From NCBI GenBank assembly GCA_965263045.1, contig CBDHGK010000041.1, forward strand, positions 2,418,001 through 2,482,000: a DNA stretch of 64,000 bases, read 5' to 3'. This stretch comes from G963664115 sp965263045 (lineage in GTDB: Bacteria; Acidobacteriota; Terriglobia; 20CM-2-55-15). The translations under genes and the position numbers were made by a program. This document shows, in pieces, positions 35,996-45,339 of the stretch; the first letter of the stretch is position 1; every line of letters begins with the position of its first letter. A model generated the notes under the pieces. The model made no database searches, was not told the DNA's origin, and saw only the letters and a program-made list of their open reading frames with translations.

Positions 35996-37731
35996 CCCGC
36001 ATAGATCACCAATCGACGCGTGATTGCGATTTTGCGTAAAAGAACCCTGGGTGGGCGCGAGATGGTGTGGGGGGAGCGTCTCAGGGTGAATTGACGAGTT
36101 TTTGGCGATGTGAGAAGCGGATTTTCGTGCTCAATAGAGCGTTGACGATCGCGATCAGACACACCTCGGCTCGGACTGGGTAAGCGAATCGATTTCAGGG
36201 ACGAAGCCGCAGCGTCGGTGTCAGCATCGCAGTGGCATTGTTTGTAGGTTGCGGACAACGGCGGCATAGACCTCGGCGTAAGGACAGGCTTCAGCCATCG
36301 ACACCCAGACGTTTCGGACCGTGAACCGGATGCGGGCACCGATCTTGAGCAGCTTCAGCCGGATCGTGCCGCATTGAGCGCGCGCCAGTTCGGTGCCCTG
36401 GAGCCCGAGTCGACGCAGGGCCTGCATGATCATGTAGGCGGCCGAAGACAGATACAGTCGGAGTTGATTGGCGCGCATGGTGGCCGCGCTGGTGCGGTCG
36501 GCAAACAGATCCAGTTGTTGCTCTTTGATCCGGTTCTCCATGTCGCCGCGCGCACAGTAGAGATCTTCATATAGCGCACGGGCCTCCCAACGTTGCGGTG
36601 TGAGGGAGGTGACGATGAATCGGGGATTGGCGCCCTTGGCCAGAACCTCGGCCTTGCCCACGACGCGCCGTTGCTGGCTCCAACTGTCTCGTGTGCGATA
36701 GCGGAAGTCCTTAAATATCCGTGCCGATTTACCGGTGGATTCAAACTCCGATTTCGCCTGAGCCATGGATTCAGCGATGACCTCCTGGAGTCGCTCGTTC
36801 TTGGCCAATCCCACCACGTAATCCACCTGATGGGATTCACACCAGGTCAATAAATCATCTCTGCAAAAACCCGAGTCGCCACGGACGATGATCGACACAT
36901 CCGGCCAGCTCTTCCGGATCTGTCCGATGATGCGGGTCAGCTCCTCAACCGATCCGGCCGCGCCATCGATGTTGGAGCGTCGCAATCGGGCGCACAGCAG
37001 ATGCTCACCCGAGAAGATATACAACGGCAAATAACAGTAGTTGCCGTAATAGCCATGAAAGAATCGTCCCTCCTGTTGCCCGTGGATCGGATCGTCGGTG
37101 GCATCGAGGTCCAGAATGATTTCTTCAGGCGCCGATTCATAGGCTGCGATGAATGCATCGACCATCCAGCGGTCAATCTGGTCGGCATCCATCGCAATTT
37201 TCTTGTATCGTTCCTCCGCCCCCACTTCGGCACCGGTCAACTCCAGCCGATTCAGCGTGCACTTGCCCGCCAGCGCCTTTCCCCGGTCGCTGGCTTGCCG
37301 CCGGTTGCCTCCCAGCGGATCGGCCTTATCGATGGCCACGGCGAGCATCGGATCGGTGCGTAGTTGGTCGTGATCGTTCAGGTCTTCATATCCCAGACAC
37401 AGGCCATACACCCGTTGCCCAATCAATTCCTTCACCGTGTGCTCGATCAATCGCGGGTCCCGATGATCGGCGAAACATTCGGCAAGTCCCCCGACCAGTC
37501 CGGTTCGTTTTTCGACTTCCCTCAACAGCAGGACACCCGCGTCGGATGTGATCTTCCCTCCGTCGAATCGAGCCTTCACTTTTCGTTGATTAAGTCCGTG
37601 AAATTCGAACGTCGTTTGGTTACACTCTGTCGTCATAAGGGCCGCCTTTGTTTGGTTGCTAAAACGTCTTCGACAAACGCTTTATGCCAAACAGGGCGGC
37701 CTTTTCTGGTCCATCTGGTGATTTATGCGGG
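35996..37731 (-). mobile_element. IS1380-family insertion sequence (1736 bp)
   Basis: Terminal inverted repeats CCCGCATAGATCACCA (35996-36011) and CCCGCATAAATCACCA (complement of 37716-37731) bound the element. It is flanked by the 4-bp direct repeat CTAG (35992-35995 and 37732-37735). It encodes a single transposase on the - strand. Its right CTAG is shared with the next IS. Confidence 0.93.
36221..37636 (-). CDS. IS1380-family transposase
   Basis: A 471-residue DDE transposase. The start MTTECNQTTFEFHGLNQRKV, the GGKITSDAGVLLLREVEKRTG block, and YGLCLGYEDLNDHDQLRTDP are hallmarks of the IS1380 group. Catalytic-region segments include ILDLDATDDPIHGQQEG and IVRGDSGFCRDDLL, and the late ENRIKEQQLDLFADRTS segment carries the Glu. 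The frame is complete. Confidence 0.94.
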   Translation of the reverse strand: MTTECNQTTFEFHGLNQRKVKARFDGGKITSDAGVLLLREVEKRTGLVGGLAECFADHRDPRLIEHTVKELIGQRVYGLCLGYEDLNDHDQLRTDPMLAVAIDKADPLGGNRRQASDRGKALAGKCTLNRLELTGAEVGAEERYKKIAMDADQIDRWMVDAFIAAYESAPEEIILDLDATDDPIHGQQEGRFFHGYYGNYCYLPLYIFSGEHLLCARLRRSNIDGAAGSVEELTRIIGQIRKSWPDVSIIVRGDSGFCRDDLLTWCESHQVDYVVGLAKNERLQEVIAESMAQAKSEFESTGKSARIFKDFRYRTRDSWSQQRRVVGKAEVLAKGANPRFIVTSLTPQRWEARALYEDLYCARGDMENRIKEQQLDLFADRTSAATMRANQLRLYLSSAAYMIMQALRRLGLQGTELARAQCGTIRLKLLKIGARIRFTVRNVWVSMAEACPYAEVYAAVVRNLQTMPLRC

Positions 37732-37735
37732 CTAG

Positions 37736-39278
37736 GAGTCTGCGCGGCAGAGGCTGAATAACTCGGATTTGTGACGATTCGAGAGCGTCTTTGTAGGAGA
37801 GCCGCCCGATTTTCCCAACATGGGCAGCTCCGAGCTGTGGGGACTCGATCCGTTGGTCCTGTGGAGAGCGTTATGGGTCCCGGTGATGCGGATTAAGCCC
37901 ATTCGATCTTCCCGTTCATCCGTCGTAAGTTCACTGCCAGAGCCACCAGGCTCCATTCACAGGTGACGTTGTCCAAGCCTCGCAAACTGAACTGTCGGAA
38001 TCCCAGCACCGACTTGATCCACCCGAACGGCGGCTCACCGATGTGCTTTCTGGCCCGGTAGCGATCACGCCCCGTCTGGCTTTTCAGCTTTCGGACCATG
38101 CGGCCCAGGGCCGTGCTTTCGGGTTGGAGTGGGGCCGTGGCGAGATCTTTCTCACGACCCATCGGAACGTACCCATCTATTTGACGTTGTTCCAGCATTC
38201 GCAGATTCGACTCGGATCGGTATCCAGCATCCGCGAGCACCCGGTCTGGACGCTCCGACAGATTCGTGTTCAACTCATCCAGAGTCGGTCCCAACTGCCC
38301 GGTATCTGAAGCATTGTTGCTCACCGTTGTGGCGACGATGATTCGGGCCTCCGCGTCCACGACCGCCTGCGCGTTGTAGCATTGTTGGAACCCGTCGGCC
38401 GAGGTCTTCATGATCCGGCTTTCCGGGTCGGTGAAATTGTCTTGGGCCTTCCCCTTGGGTTCACCCCTCGGGCGTTTGAATGGTTTGCCCTTCTTTCCGC
38501 TTCCCGGTTTGTCGTCTCCAGGCTTCCTTTCCGCTTCCTGGTCTGCCGCCATCTGACGTTCTTCGAGTCGCTTCATCGCCGTCTGGATTGTGGCCAGCCG
38601 CTTCGTGCGGGTCGCCAACCCGTCGGGCAGTTCGTCACCGCGCCGGTCCTTGCCGTAACGTTGGTCTTCTTCCTCATCGGTCGCCGTGGCCCGGTTCAAC
38701 AGATCCCGAATCTGTTCGCCCAATTCGGTCTCCTGCTTTCTCATGCGTTCATAGCTCATCGCTTTGCGTTTGCTCGCATTGGCTCGCATCTTCGTCCCGT
38801 CCACCGCCACCGTTCCCATCTTCACCAGCCCGGCTTCCCGCCCCATCCTCACCACTTGCACAAATAAGTTCCCGAACTCTTCAAGATGCAGTTTTCGAAA
38901 ATCCGAGATCGTTCGGTGCGCGGGAAAGTTCTCCGCTCCCAACATCCGGAACGCCACATCTTCGGTCATCTTCGCTGCAATCTTCCGTGACGAAAACACT
39001 CCCGTCGCGTACCCGTAGATCATCACCTTCACCATCATCCGCGGATCGAAGGCCTGATTGCCCGGCCCGTCCGTTCCATACCTCTGTTCGAACGCGCTCA
39101 AATCCATCGCATCCACGGCGTCCGATATGAAGTACGACAGGTGATCTTCAGCCAGCCAATCTCTCAATGATGGAGGCATCAGCAGGCTCTGTTCTGGAAT
39201 ATACGTTCGGTAAGTTCGTGGCATGTCCTATCTTCGATCCTTTTCTGCCCATTTCTGGTCCTTCTGCCGCGCAGACTC
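37736..39278 (-). mobile_element. IS1182-type insertion sequence (1543 bp)
   Basis: Perfect 16-bp terminal inverted repeats GAGTCTGCGCGGCAGA (37736-37751, and complement at 39263-39278) bound the element. CTAG flanks it on both sides (37732-37735 and 39279-39282). It lies directly against the IS1380 element, so the order is CTAG-IS-CTAG-IS-CTAG within one original CTAG site. Confidence 0.92.
37893..39224 (-). CDS. IS1182-type (IS5/IS1182 group) transposase
   Basis: A 443-residue DDE transposase starting MPRTYRTYIPEQSLLMPPSL. It has the DUF772-type N-terminal domain (FDPRMMVKVMIYGYATGVFSSRKI, shown as MMVKVMIYGYATGVFSSRK), VAVDGTKMRANASK with the first Asp, VLADAGYRSESNL with the second, and the C-terminal REKxxxR-like stretch followed by FGWIKSVLGFRQFSLRG. 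A charged insert (RKPGDDKPGSGKKGKPFKRP) lies mid-protein. The frame is complete. Confidence 0.93.
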   Translation of the reverse strand: MPRTYRTYIPEQSLLMPPSLRDWLAEDHLSYFISDAVDAMDLSAFEQRYGTDGPGNQAFDPRMMVKVMIYGYATGVFSSRKIAAKMTEDVAFRMLGAENFPAHRTISDFRKLHLEEFGNLFVQVVRMGREAGLVKMGTVAVDGTKMRANASKRKAMSYERMRKQETELGEQIRDLLNRATATDEEEDQRYGKDRRGDELPDGLATRTKRLATIQTAMKRLEERQMAADQEAERKPGDDKPGSGKKGKPFKRPRGEPKGKAQDNFTDPESRIMKTSADGFQQCYNAQAVVDAEARIIVATTVSNNASDTGQLGPTLDELNTNLSERPDRVLADAGYRSESNLRMLEQRQIDGYVPMGREKDLATAPLQPESTALGRMVRKLKSQTGRDRYRARKHIGEPPFGWIKSVLGFRQFSLRGLDNVTCEWSLVALAVNLRRMNGKIEWA

Positions 39279-39353
39279 CTAGGCAAGCCGTGGCGGATGC
39301 GGTGGGCAGCTTCGATGAAAAAGAGCTTTGGGATTGATCACGCTCGTGGATAG

Positions 39354-39831
39354 CTAAGGTCAGAGAATGGGGTGGTCAGGAAGACTCCAACCGACAGAGT
39401 CTCCTCAGTAACCCCCCATCGGCGCGCCCACCCCGGAGCGGCTGAAATAAGTTGAACTCGATGTCCGCACTGGCACCCGGGGCCAACGGGACTCTTCATT
39501 TCGCGGCCCCAAAAATTTGACCACGGCGCGGTCTCCAGACCTCCAGGACTCAGAGAATTGACCGTCCTTCCCTGCACCACCCGGTTCGTAAGACAGTACC
39601 CTGGGCACCAGAAACGAGTTTCTGATTTTCGTATAGATTAAAATGGAGTCCCGAACTCTTGGTCCTTGGATGTCTCGGAATGCTCTCGCTGCCTAAACCG
39701 CAAGCGCATCCTCGCAGCAATTCATCCCCCCGAGGCGACACAGAAAATCCTCGAGTGCCTCGGTCTGCCCTCGCCTGTACCACCCATAGTAGAAAACAGA
39801 CCCGCGCTTAAGCTAGCAGCTCGAAATTGGC
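39354..39831. other. Non-coding stretch with no recognisable gene
   Basis: This 478-bp interval between the IS91 remnant and the broken TolB gene holds only short, unconvincing frames. No hairpin, repeat or RNA gene was recognised. It may be decayed coding DNA. Confidence 0.5.
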
Positions 39832-41892
39832 TTACCAGACTTCGTCGACGAAATGCAGGTCGAACGCATTCTCTTCGACCTCGGAATAGTACAGGTATTT
39901 CCCGTCAGGCGAGATTGCCAGCCCAAGCCAGGGCCGCTCGACTTCCGCCAGCAACTCGGGGCGCCCCCCGCCGTAAGCCAGGAAATAGAACCCCGGCATC
40001 GATGGCAGCTCAGGAGACAGGAAGACGACGCCCGTGCCGGTCAACCGCATCTCGGTAGGCCAGCGCGTGCGCGTGAAGCGCCGCGACGCCAGATCTGGGG
40101 CCACTTCCATCAACTGTCCCGCTCTGTTACCCACAATGACGGATCCCCCGGGGGATTCATCCGCGACGATGCCGGGGGTCCCGCTCAGGACTCGTTCGAT
40201 TTCACCACCCTGGACTGGCATTCGCGCCAGGTAGCCAATGTCTCTTTCGCGGCTGAGGAAGAAGAGGATGGATTTTCCGTCCCGCGACCAGCGCGGGTTG
40301 AACTTGTGCGAGTCGTCCTGGGTCACCTGGGTCAGCGCACCGCTTTCCGGCGAGACCAGAAAGATCTGGACACGCCCCTCGACAACCGCCGGCATTGCCA
40401 GTTGCGTCCCTTCGGGCGACCACTGGGCGGATCCGGCCATCGGTGGAGCGTTCGCGGTCAGCTGTCGTTGCGCGCCGCCGTCAGCGTCGCTGATCCACAA
40501 CTCGGCACTACCCGACCGGTTCGACTCAAATACCAGCCGTCCTCCGTCCGGCGAGACCGTCGGGTTCGAATCGATGCGCGACGACGCAATCAGTCGCTCC
40601 CTCGTTTCGGATTCGCCCAGTGTCACGCGCCAGATATCACTTTTGATTACGCCTCTAGCGAATGCCATGCGCGGGGTTCCGTTTCCTGACGGCGCCAACG
40701 CGAAGCCCAAACTGTCCTCGCCCGACAGCGCCAGCAGATAGGGGTCGCGCCGGCCCGCCGGATCGAGACTCCAGAATCTCCTCCTGCCTCCCACATCTCC
40801 GCTCGAAACCAGGATCTCGGTCCCATCCGGAGTGAAGGTCGGAGTCGTTGTCCAGTCGCCCTAACTCGTCAAACGTTCAGGAGGCGTTCCAAGATCCTCC
40901 AGGTTCTGAACAAAAACATCACTCAGAAACATTCCCGATTTGCGCACGAAGGTCAGCAGCCGGCCGTCGGGCGATAGATTCGGGGCATAGTCGCCGAGAA
41001 ACCCTTCCGGTGAGGACGTTAAGCGGTCGAGGTTCTGGGTTCGGATGTCGAAACGGAAGATCCCCTGCCGACCCGTCCGGAAGTCCCCACTGGCCAGAAT
41101 CAGTCCCTCCCCGTCCGCCGTCCAGGTGAGGTAGGGCTCGGTCAGCCATTCGATCGGGCGCGGGGGAGCGGCCCCCATCGTGCTCAACACCTCTTCTTCT
41201 CGACTATCGAGGCTCAGAATAACGATGTCGGCGCTCTCCTGTGGTCCCCGCCGGTGCACCCTCAGAAAAGCGATCTTCTCTCCGTCACGCGACCAGGCAG
41301 GACTGATCTCCGGGCTGTCGGTTTCGGCCAGCGGTTCGGGCGTCCCTCCGTCGATTCCTGCAACATAGATATCGTAATCGCGGCGGCCTGGCCGCATCCA
41401 GGAGAATGCCACACGACTTCCGTCAGGAGAGAAGGTGGGCGAGAATTCCACGCCTTCCAGAGAAGTCAGCAGGGTCACCTCTGGTGAGGCCCTGGGGTTT
41501 ACGTTCCAGCGATAGCCCACAATCGCAACCGCGATTACGGCGAAAACGACGCCAACCGCCAGGCCCGTTCGGAATCGACCTCCAAAGCGAGTCGCGTGGA
41601 AGACGGGAGTGGGGTGATCCGGGAGGGACGGGCTCAGCCCCGCGCTGAGTTCGGGGGAAACGTCTCGCGAGACACGCCACTCCTCAATTTCCGACTTGAA
41701 GGCATAGACACTCGCCTTCTTCTTGTGGAACACGCGGCGCACCGGAAGTTTGGCGTCCCGCTCCCAGCGTTGGACCGAGCGCACCGTAGTCCCCAGGTAG
41801 ACGGCGATCTCCTTCCAGGAGCTCAACAAGTCTTCGCTGGGTCCGTTGGGAGGGTTGGGGCCTCCCCGATCCGTATCGGCGTGCTCAGGCAT
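39832..41892 (-). pseudogene. HTH-membrane-TolB/PD40 propeller protein with in-frame stop
   Basis: From ATG 41892 (preceded by AAAGGAGTAAGG) the protein has an excisionase/MerR-like HTH (SWKEIAVYLGTTVRSVQRWE, then KKKASVYAFKSEIEEW), a membrane helix (TGLAVGVVFAVIAVAIVGY), and a beta-propeller of PD40/TolB repeats (FSPTFSPDGSRVAFSW, ISPAWSRDGEKIAF and others). A TAG at 40861-40863 after ERLTS stops the first part at 343 residues. The same frame continues GDWTTTPTFTPDGTEILV to a TAA at 39832, total about 686 codons. A CAG-to-TAG change is the simplest cause. Such one-component membrane regulators are common in Acidobacteriota; truncation or readthrough are both possible. Confidence 0.8.
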
Positions 41893-42177
41893 CCTTACTC
41901 CTTTCCAGTGCTTCCCAAGAGAATCCAGCGCCCCGAGGCAAGCGCCGCAGGCAGGACCTCCCACGTTCAAGGGATTGTATCACTACGGTTTGGCGCTACC
42001 GATCGATGACGACAAGGTGACGACACCCCGGCGACCGCCCGTGTGGCGCGACCTGTCGGCCCCGTGTCGCACCTTGTCTATTTCGGAATCGTGGGCCCGC
42101 TTGCAGACTTTGCGCAGTGACAGCGGATTCTAGAAATGAGCTGAACCGATCGATAGCAAAAAAAGGAGAAGACAACC

Positions 42178-42693
42178 ATGACCAACGATTGGACACGCAA
42201 TATCTCTCGGGCGGCCCTGGCCGCTCTGATGATCTTGATGGCCACCGCCGGGGCGCCCGCCGCCGCCGCCCAGGGAAAGGACCCCATCTCCGGGGTCTGG
42301 CTCCTCAGTATCGACGGGGCCGCCCCCGTGCCGGCGACCTTCGCAAATTCTGGCTCCATCATCCTGGCCGGCGGAATGACTCTTCCGCAGAACGCCTGTA
42401 CTTCCGGGGCAGTGGGACTGGGTGACGGTCACGGACAGTGGAACTTTCGCCGGCAGAACCACCGGTTGCGCTGGACGACGGTGAACACGCTGAAGGGACA
42501 GGAAGTCTTGCCCTACGTCAAGATCCGCGTCAGCGGCGTCGTGCAACAGGGGCCGAATGGCCCGGTCTTCAGCGGCAACGGCGTGATTGCAACCTACCCC
42601 GACGCCAACGCTCTGCTCGCCGGGACGCCGACCTGTACCACCCAGGTTCCGGTCAACGGATTTGCATTGAGCGATGAGGGAGACATGCTTTAG
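42178..42693 (+). CDS. Secreted hypothetical protein, tandem paralogue 1
   Basis: A 171-residue protein with a clear signal peptide (NISRAALAALMILMATAGAPAAAAQG, cleavage after AQ or AAAAQ). The mature domain of about 138 residues is rich in Gly and Val with alternating hydrophobics (VSGVVQQGPNGPVFSGNGVIATYPD), suggesting a small beta-barrel or lipocalin-like fold. It has two Cys (NACTSG and PTCTTQ) that could form a disulfide. AAGGAG lies ahead of the ATG. No family recognised. The next gene is a near-identical paralogue. Confidence 0.75.
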   Translation: MTNDWTRNISRAALAALMILMATAGAPAAAAQGKDPISGVWLLSIDGAAPVPATFANSGSIILAGGMTLPQNACTSGAVGLGDGHGQWNFRRQNHRLRWTTVNTLKGQEVLPYVKIRVSGVVQQGPNGPVFSGNGVIATYPDANALLAGTPTCTTQVPVNGFALSDEGDML

Positions 42694-42766
42694 CGGGTGC
42701 CGAATTTGCCGGGCCGACCTGGGCTCAACCTCGTATGAACGCCCACACTTTAAGGAGTAGACAACC

Positions 42767-43279
42767 ATGACCAACGATTGGACACGCAATATCTCTCGGG
42801 CGGCCCTGGCCGCTCTGATGCTCTTCATAGCCACCGCCGGGGCGCCCGCCGCCGCCCAGGGAAAGGACCCCATCTCCGCGGTCTGGCTCCTCAACATCGA
42901 CGGGTCCGCCCCCGTGCCGGCGACCTTCGCAACGTCGGGCTCCATCATCCTTGCGGGTGGAATGACTCTTCCGCAGAACGCCTGTACTTCCGGGGCGGTG
43001 GGACTGGGCGACGGTCACGGACAGTGGGGTTTTCGCCGGCAGAACCATCGGTTGCGCTGGACGACGGTGAACACGCTGAAGGGACAGGAAGTCTTGCCCT
43101 ACGTCGAGATCCGCGTCAGCGGCGTCGTGCAACAGGGGCCGACCGGCCCGGTCTTCAGCGGCAACGGCGTGATTGCAACCTACCCCGACGCCAACGCTCT
43201 GCTCGCCGGGACGCCGACGTGTACCACCCAGGTTACGGTCAACGGATTTACATTGAGCGATGAGGGAGACCTGCTCTAG
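42767..43279 (+). CDS. Secreted hypothetical protein, tandem paralogue 2
   Basis: A 170-residue paralogue of the preceding gene, starting with the same MTNDWTRNISRAALAALM signal peptide. Differences are few and scattered: for example SG to SA before VWLL, LLSIDGA to LLNIDGS, NF to GF before RRQNH, KIRV to EIRV, and FALSDEGDML to FTLSDEGDLL. Both Cys are kept. Its own AAGGAG ribosome site shows it is independently translated. The pair probably arose by recent duplication; both copies still look intact, which argues for use of both products. Confidence 0.75.
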   Translation: MTNDWTRNISRAALAALMLFIATAGAPAAAQGKDPISAVWLLNIDGSAPVPATFATSGSIILAGGMTLPQNACTSGAVGLGDGHGQWGFRRQNHRLRWTTVNTLKGQEVLPYVEIRVSGVVQQGPTGPVFSGNGVIATYPDANALLAGTPTCTTQVTVNGFTLSDEGDLL

Positions 43280-43576
43280 CGGGCGCCGAATTTGCCGGGC
43301 CGACCTGGGCTCAACCTCGTATGAACGCCCACACTTTGAGGTGTAAATCCCGGCCGCTCCATTCAATTTCTGTTATCGAAATTGCCGCAGTCTTTCGAGC
43401 CGTCCTATTAGGGGGTTTCTTCGTTTTCGTTGCTGCCAATCCTCAAGACTCCATGGCTCAGCTCGGCTACTGGACGGAGCGAAGTTGAGCAGGGGAGTAT
43501 TGTCCATGCCGAAGTTGCGCTCGGGGTACAGTTTCCTGTTTAATCTTGGGGAAAGACCCGCGGGAACAGTGGAGGC

Positions 43577-43987
43577 ATGAGACGGAAACTGGAAGTCACA
43601 TTTTTATGGAGCGGCGGCCTCTGTTTGCTCGTCGTTCTGTTACGATGGTTCGCCCTCAGCGGATGGCTGGGTCCCGTTCCCGCACGGAGTCTGGAACGGG
43701 GTCTGGACACGGGTGCACTCTTCTATGCCGAAATCGACATCGACACCCATCGAGACCGACCGTACGACGGGTCGGCTCTCTGGACCGGCGACTTCCGCTC
43801 CTGGTTCTCTTGCTTGGCGTTCCTGTCGATCGGCCTGGGGTCTAATTTCCGGGAACTCGGCCATTAGATGGCTGGGGGAAGTCCGCTCGCGCTGTATCTG
43901 TTCGGCCAGACGTTCAATTTCCGGCTCACGCTCGCCGTCGTCTGGCCCGTCTTGTCCGGCGCGATCCTCTCCGGGTTTGTTCCCTGA
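43577..43987 (+). pseudogene. Decayed YeiH-like (UPF0324) membrane protein remnant
   Basis: The frame starts MRRKLEVTFLWSGGLCLL (one membrane helix, then GLDTGALFYAEID, like a small conserved membrane protein) and runs into DFRSWFSCLAFLSIGLGSNFREL. A TAG at 43865 follows, and the same frame continues MAGGSPLALYLFGQTFNF and RLTLAVVWPVLSGAILSG to TGA 43985. The second part resembles the C-terminus of YeiH-type sulfate-exporter-like proteins (AF.SIGL...FREL...GGRP). It looks like two genes fused by deletion and then decayed. Assignment is tentative. Confidence 0.45.
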
Positions 43988-44036
43988 CGGACCCGCGCCG
44001 CGGAGTGTGAACCGTATGCCTGATGGAGGTTTCAAC

Positions 44037-45239
44037 ATGCACACAATCCAGTTTTCTTTATCGAGGGTGGGAGTGGCGGCGACGCTGCTTGCGGCCATGG
44101 TCCTCTCCCTTGCCGCTCAGTCTGGAGAGTACCAGTCCGAGTTGGAATCCTACCGGGTCGTGACCGTGGTTGAAGCGCTGCAGGATCCATGGTCCATGGC
44201 CTTTCTTCCCAACGGTGACATGCTGGTTACGGAGCGCCCCGGCCGACTGCGGGTGGTGCACAATGGCGTGCTCGATCCCGCGCCGATCTCCGGTACGCCG
44301 CCGGTTCGCTCCGAGGGGCAAGGCGGACTCCTGGACGTGGCGCTCCATCCGGACTTCGAGTCCAACCGGTGGATCTATCTCAGCTACTCAAAGCCGAACG
44401 AGGATTTCAGCCAGGGCACAACGGCCGTGGTGCGGGCCAGGCTGGAAGGCCGTCGGCTGGTGGATCTGGAAGAGATCTTCGAAGCCGAAGCGTGGTCGGG
44501 CGGTGGCGGCCACTACGGTTCCAGGCTGGCTTTCGACCGGAACGGCTATCTCTTCATCACGGTTGGAGACCGGGCGGTCGATCCCTTGTCGGTGCCCGTT
44601 GAGCGCCACCCCGCCCAGGACCGGACCAACCACCAGGGGACCGTCGTCCGGCTGCATGACGACGGACGCGTCCCCGCGGACAATCCGTTCGTGGGCCGAG
44701 CCGACGCTTTGCCCGAGATCTGGAGCTTCGGACACCGGAACCTCCAGGGCCTGGCCATCGACCCGGAGACGGGGGATGTGTGGGCCACCGAACATGGCCC
44801 CCAGGGCGGAGACGAATTGAATGTCATTTTCCCCGGTGGCAACTATGGCTGGCCCGTCATCGGCTACGGCGTGCAGTACGGCGGAACCGGCTTTCACCTG
44901 GGCCGACAACGCGAGGGAATGGAGCAGCCGATCCAGTTTTGGACGCCTTCGATCGCTCCCTCGGGGCTGATGATCTACACCGGCGACGCCTTCCCGGAAT
45001 GGGGGGGCCATATTTTTGTGGGCGGCCTGGACGGCCGACAGATCGCGCGCGCCCAGCTCACGCGGAGTGAAAACCGATACATGGTGGAACGATTGGAAAG
45101 GCCCGGTCTGCTCGTGGGCTTCGGGCGGATCCGCGATATCCGGCAGGGTCCCGATGGCTACATATACGTCGCCGTCGACGACCGCCGCGGCGGGTCCACG
45201 ACTCCGATCGTGCGTCTCGAACCGGTCGAGACGAACTGA
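44037..45239 (+). CDS. PQQ-dependent soluble sugar dehydrogenase-like protein (GSDH/sorbosone dehydrogenase family)
   Basis: A 400-residue exported protein from ATG 44037 with GGAGG 7 bp upstream. The signal peptide is LSRVGVAATLLAAMVLSLAAQ. The six-bladed propeller family signature is clear: DPWSMAFLPNGDMLVTERPGRL (shown as PWSMAFLPNGDMLVTERPGR), GQGGLLDVALHPDF, the GGGHYGSRLAFDRNGYLFIT region, SFGHRNLQGLAIDP, and EHGPQGGDELNVI. Such periplasmic enzymes oxidise aldose sugars with PQQ. No PQQ-synthesis gene is nearby. The open frame upstream to 43713 is not part of the gene. Confidence 0.88.
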   Translation: MHTIQFSLSRVGVAATLLAAMVLSLAAQSGEYQSELESYRVVTVVEALQDPWSMAFLPNGDMLVTERPGRLRVVHNGVLDPAPISGTPPVRSEGQGGLLDVALHPDFESNRWIYLSYSKPNEDFSQGTTAVVRARLEGRRLVDLEEIFEAEAWSGGGGHYGSRLAFDRNGYLFITVGDRAVDPLSVPVERHPAQDRTNHQGTVVRLHDDGRVPADNPFVGRADALPEIWSFGHRNLQGLAIDPETGDVWATEHGPQGGDELNVIFPGGNYGWPVIGYGVQYGGTGFHLGRQREGMEQPIQFWTPSIAPSGLMIYTGDAFPEWGGHIFVGGLDGRQIARAQLTRSENRYMVERLERPGLLVGFGRIRDIRQGPDGYIYVAVDDRRGGSTTPIVRLEPVETN

Positions 45240-45339
45240 ACCCTCTCGGGTTGTGAGGAGATTTCCCGGGGCATCGCGGCGCCTGACTCCAGAGCAGGAA
45301 TTGCCCCGGAAATTATCCGGAAGAAATTCCGGCTGAAAA

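Larger units (their letters stand above)
35551..39353 (+). pseudogene. IS91-type transposase C-terminal remnant, split by two IS elements
   Basis: The frame begins at a TTG (35551) without its N-terminal catalytic part. It reads through ITRYTTSEFLATLADHF, NIRYFGPLSPR and ALLGQERL to the CTAG at 35992. Removing both inserted IS elements lets it continue in frame at 39279 as LGKPWRMRWAASMKKSFGID and stop at 39351. The blocks resemble the C-terminal region of IS91/IS801-type transposases (EFL...IRYFG... and W...KKSFGID), so this is a decayed element. Assignment is by pattern only. It sits 37 bp after the tmRNA gene. Confidence 0.6.
42164..43340 (+). repeat. Tandem duplication, about 589-bp unit
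   Basis: Two direct units carry the two secreted-protein genes with their ribosome-binding sites and downstream sequence (ending in the stretch near CCTCGTATGAACGCCCACAC). The gene starts are 589 bp apart. The units differ by scattered substitutions and one codon (an extra Ala in the first signal peptide). Confidence 0.9.
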
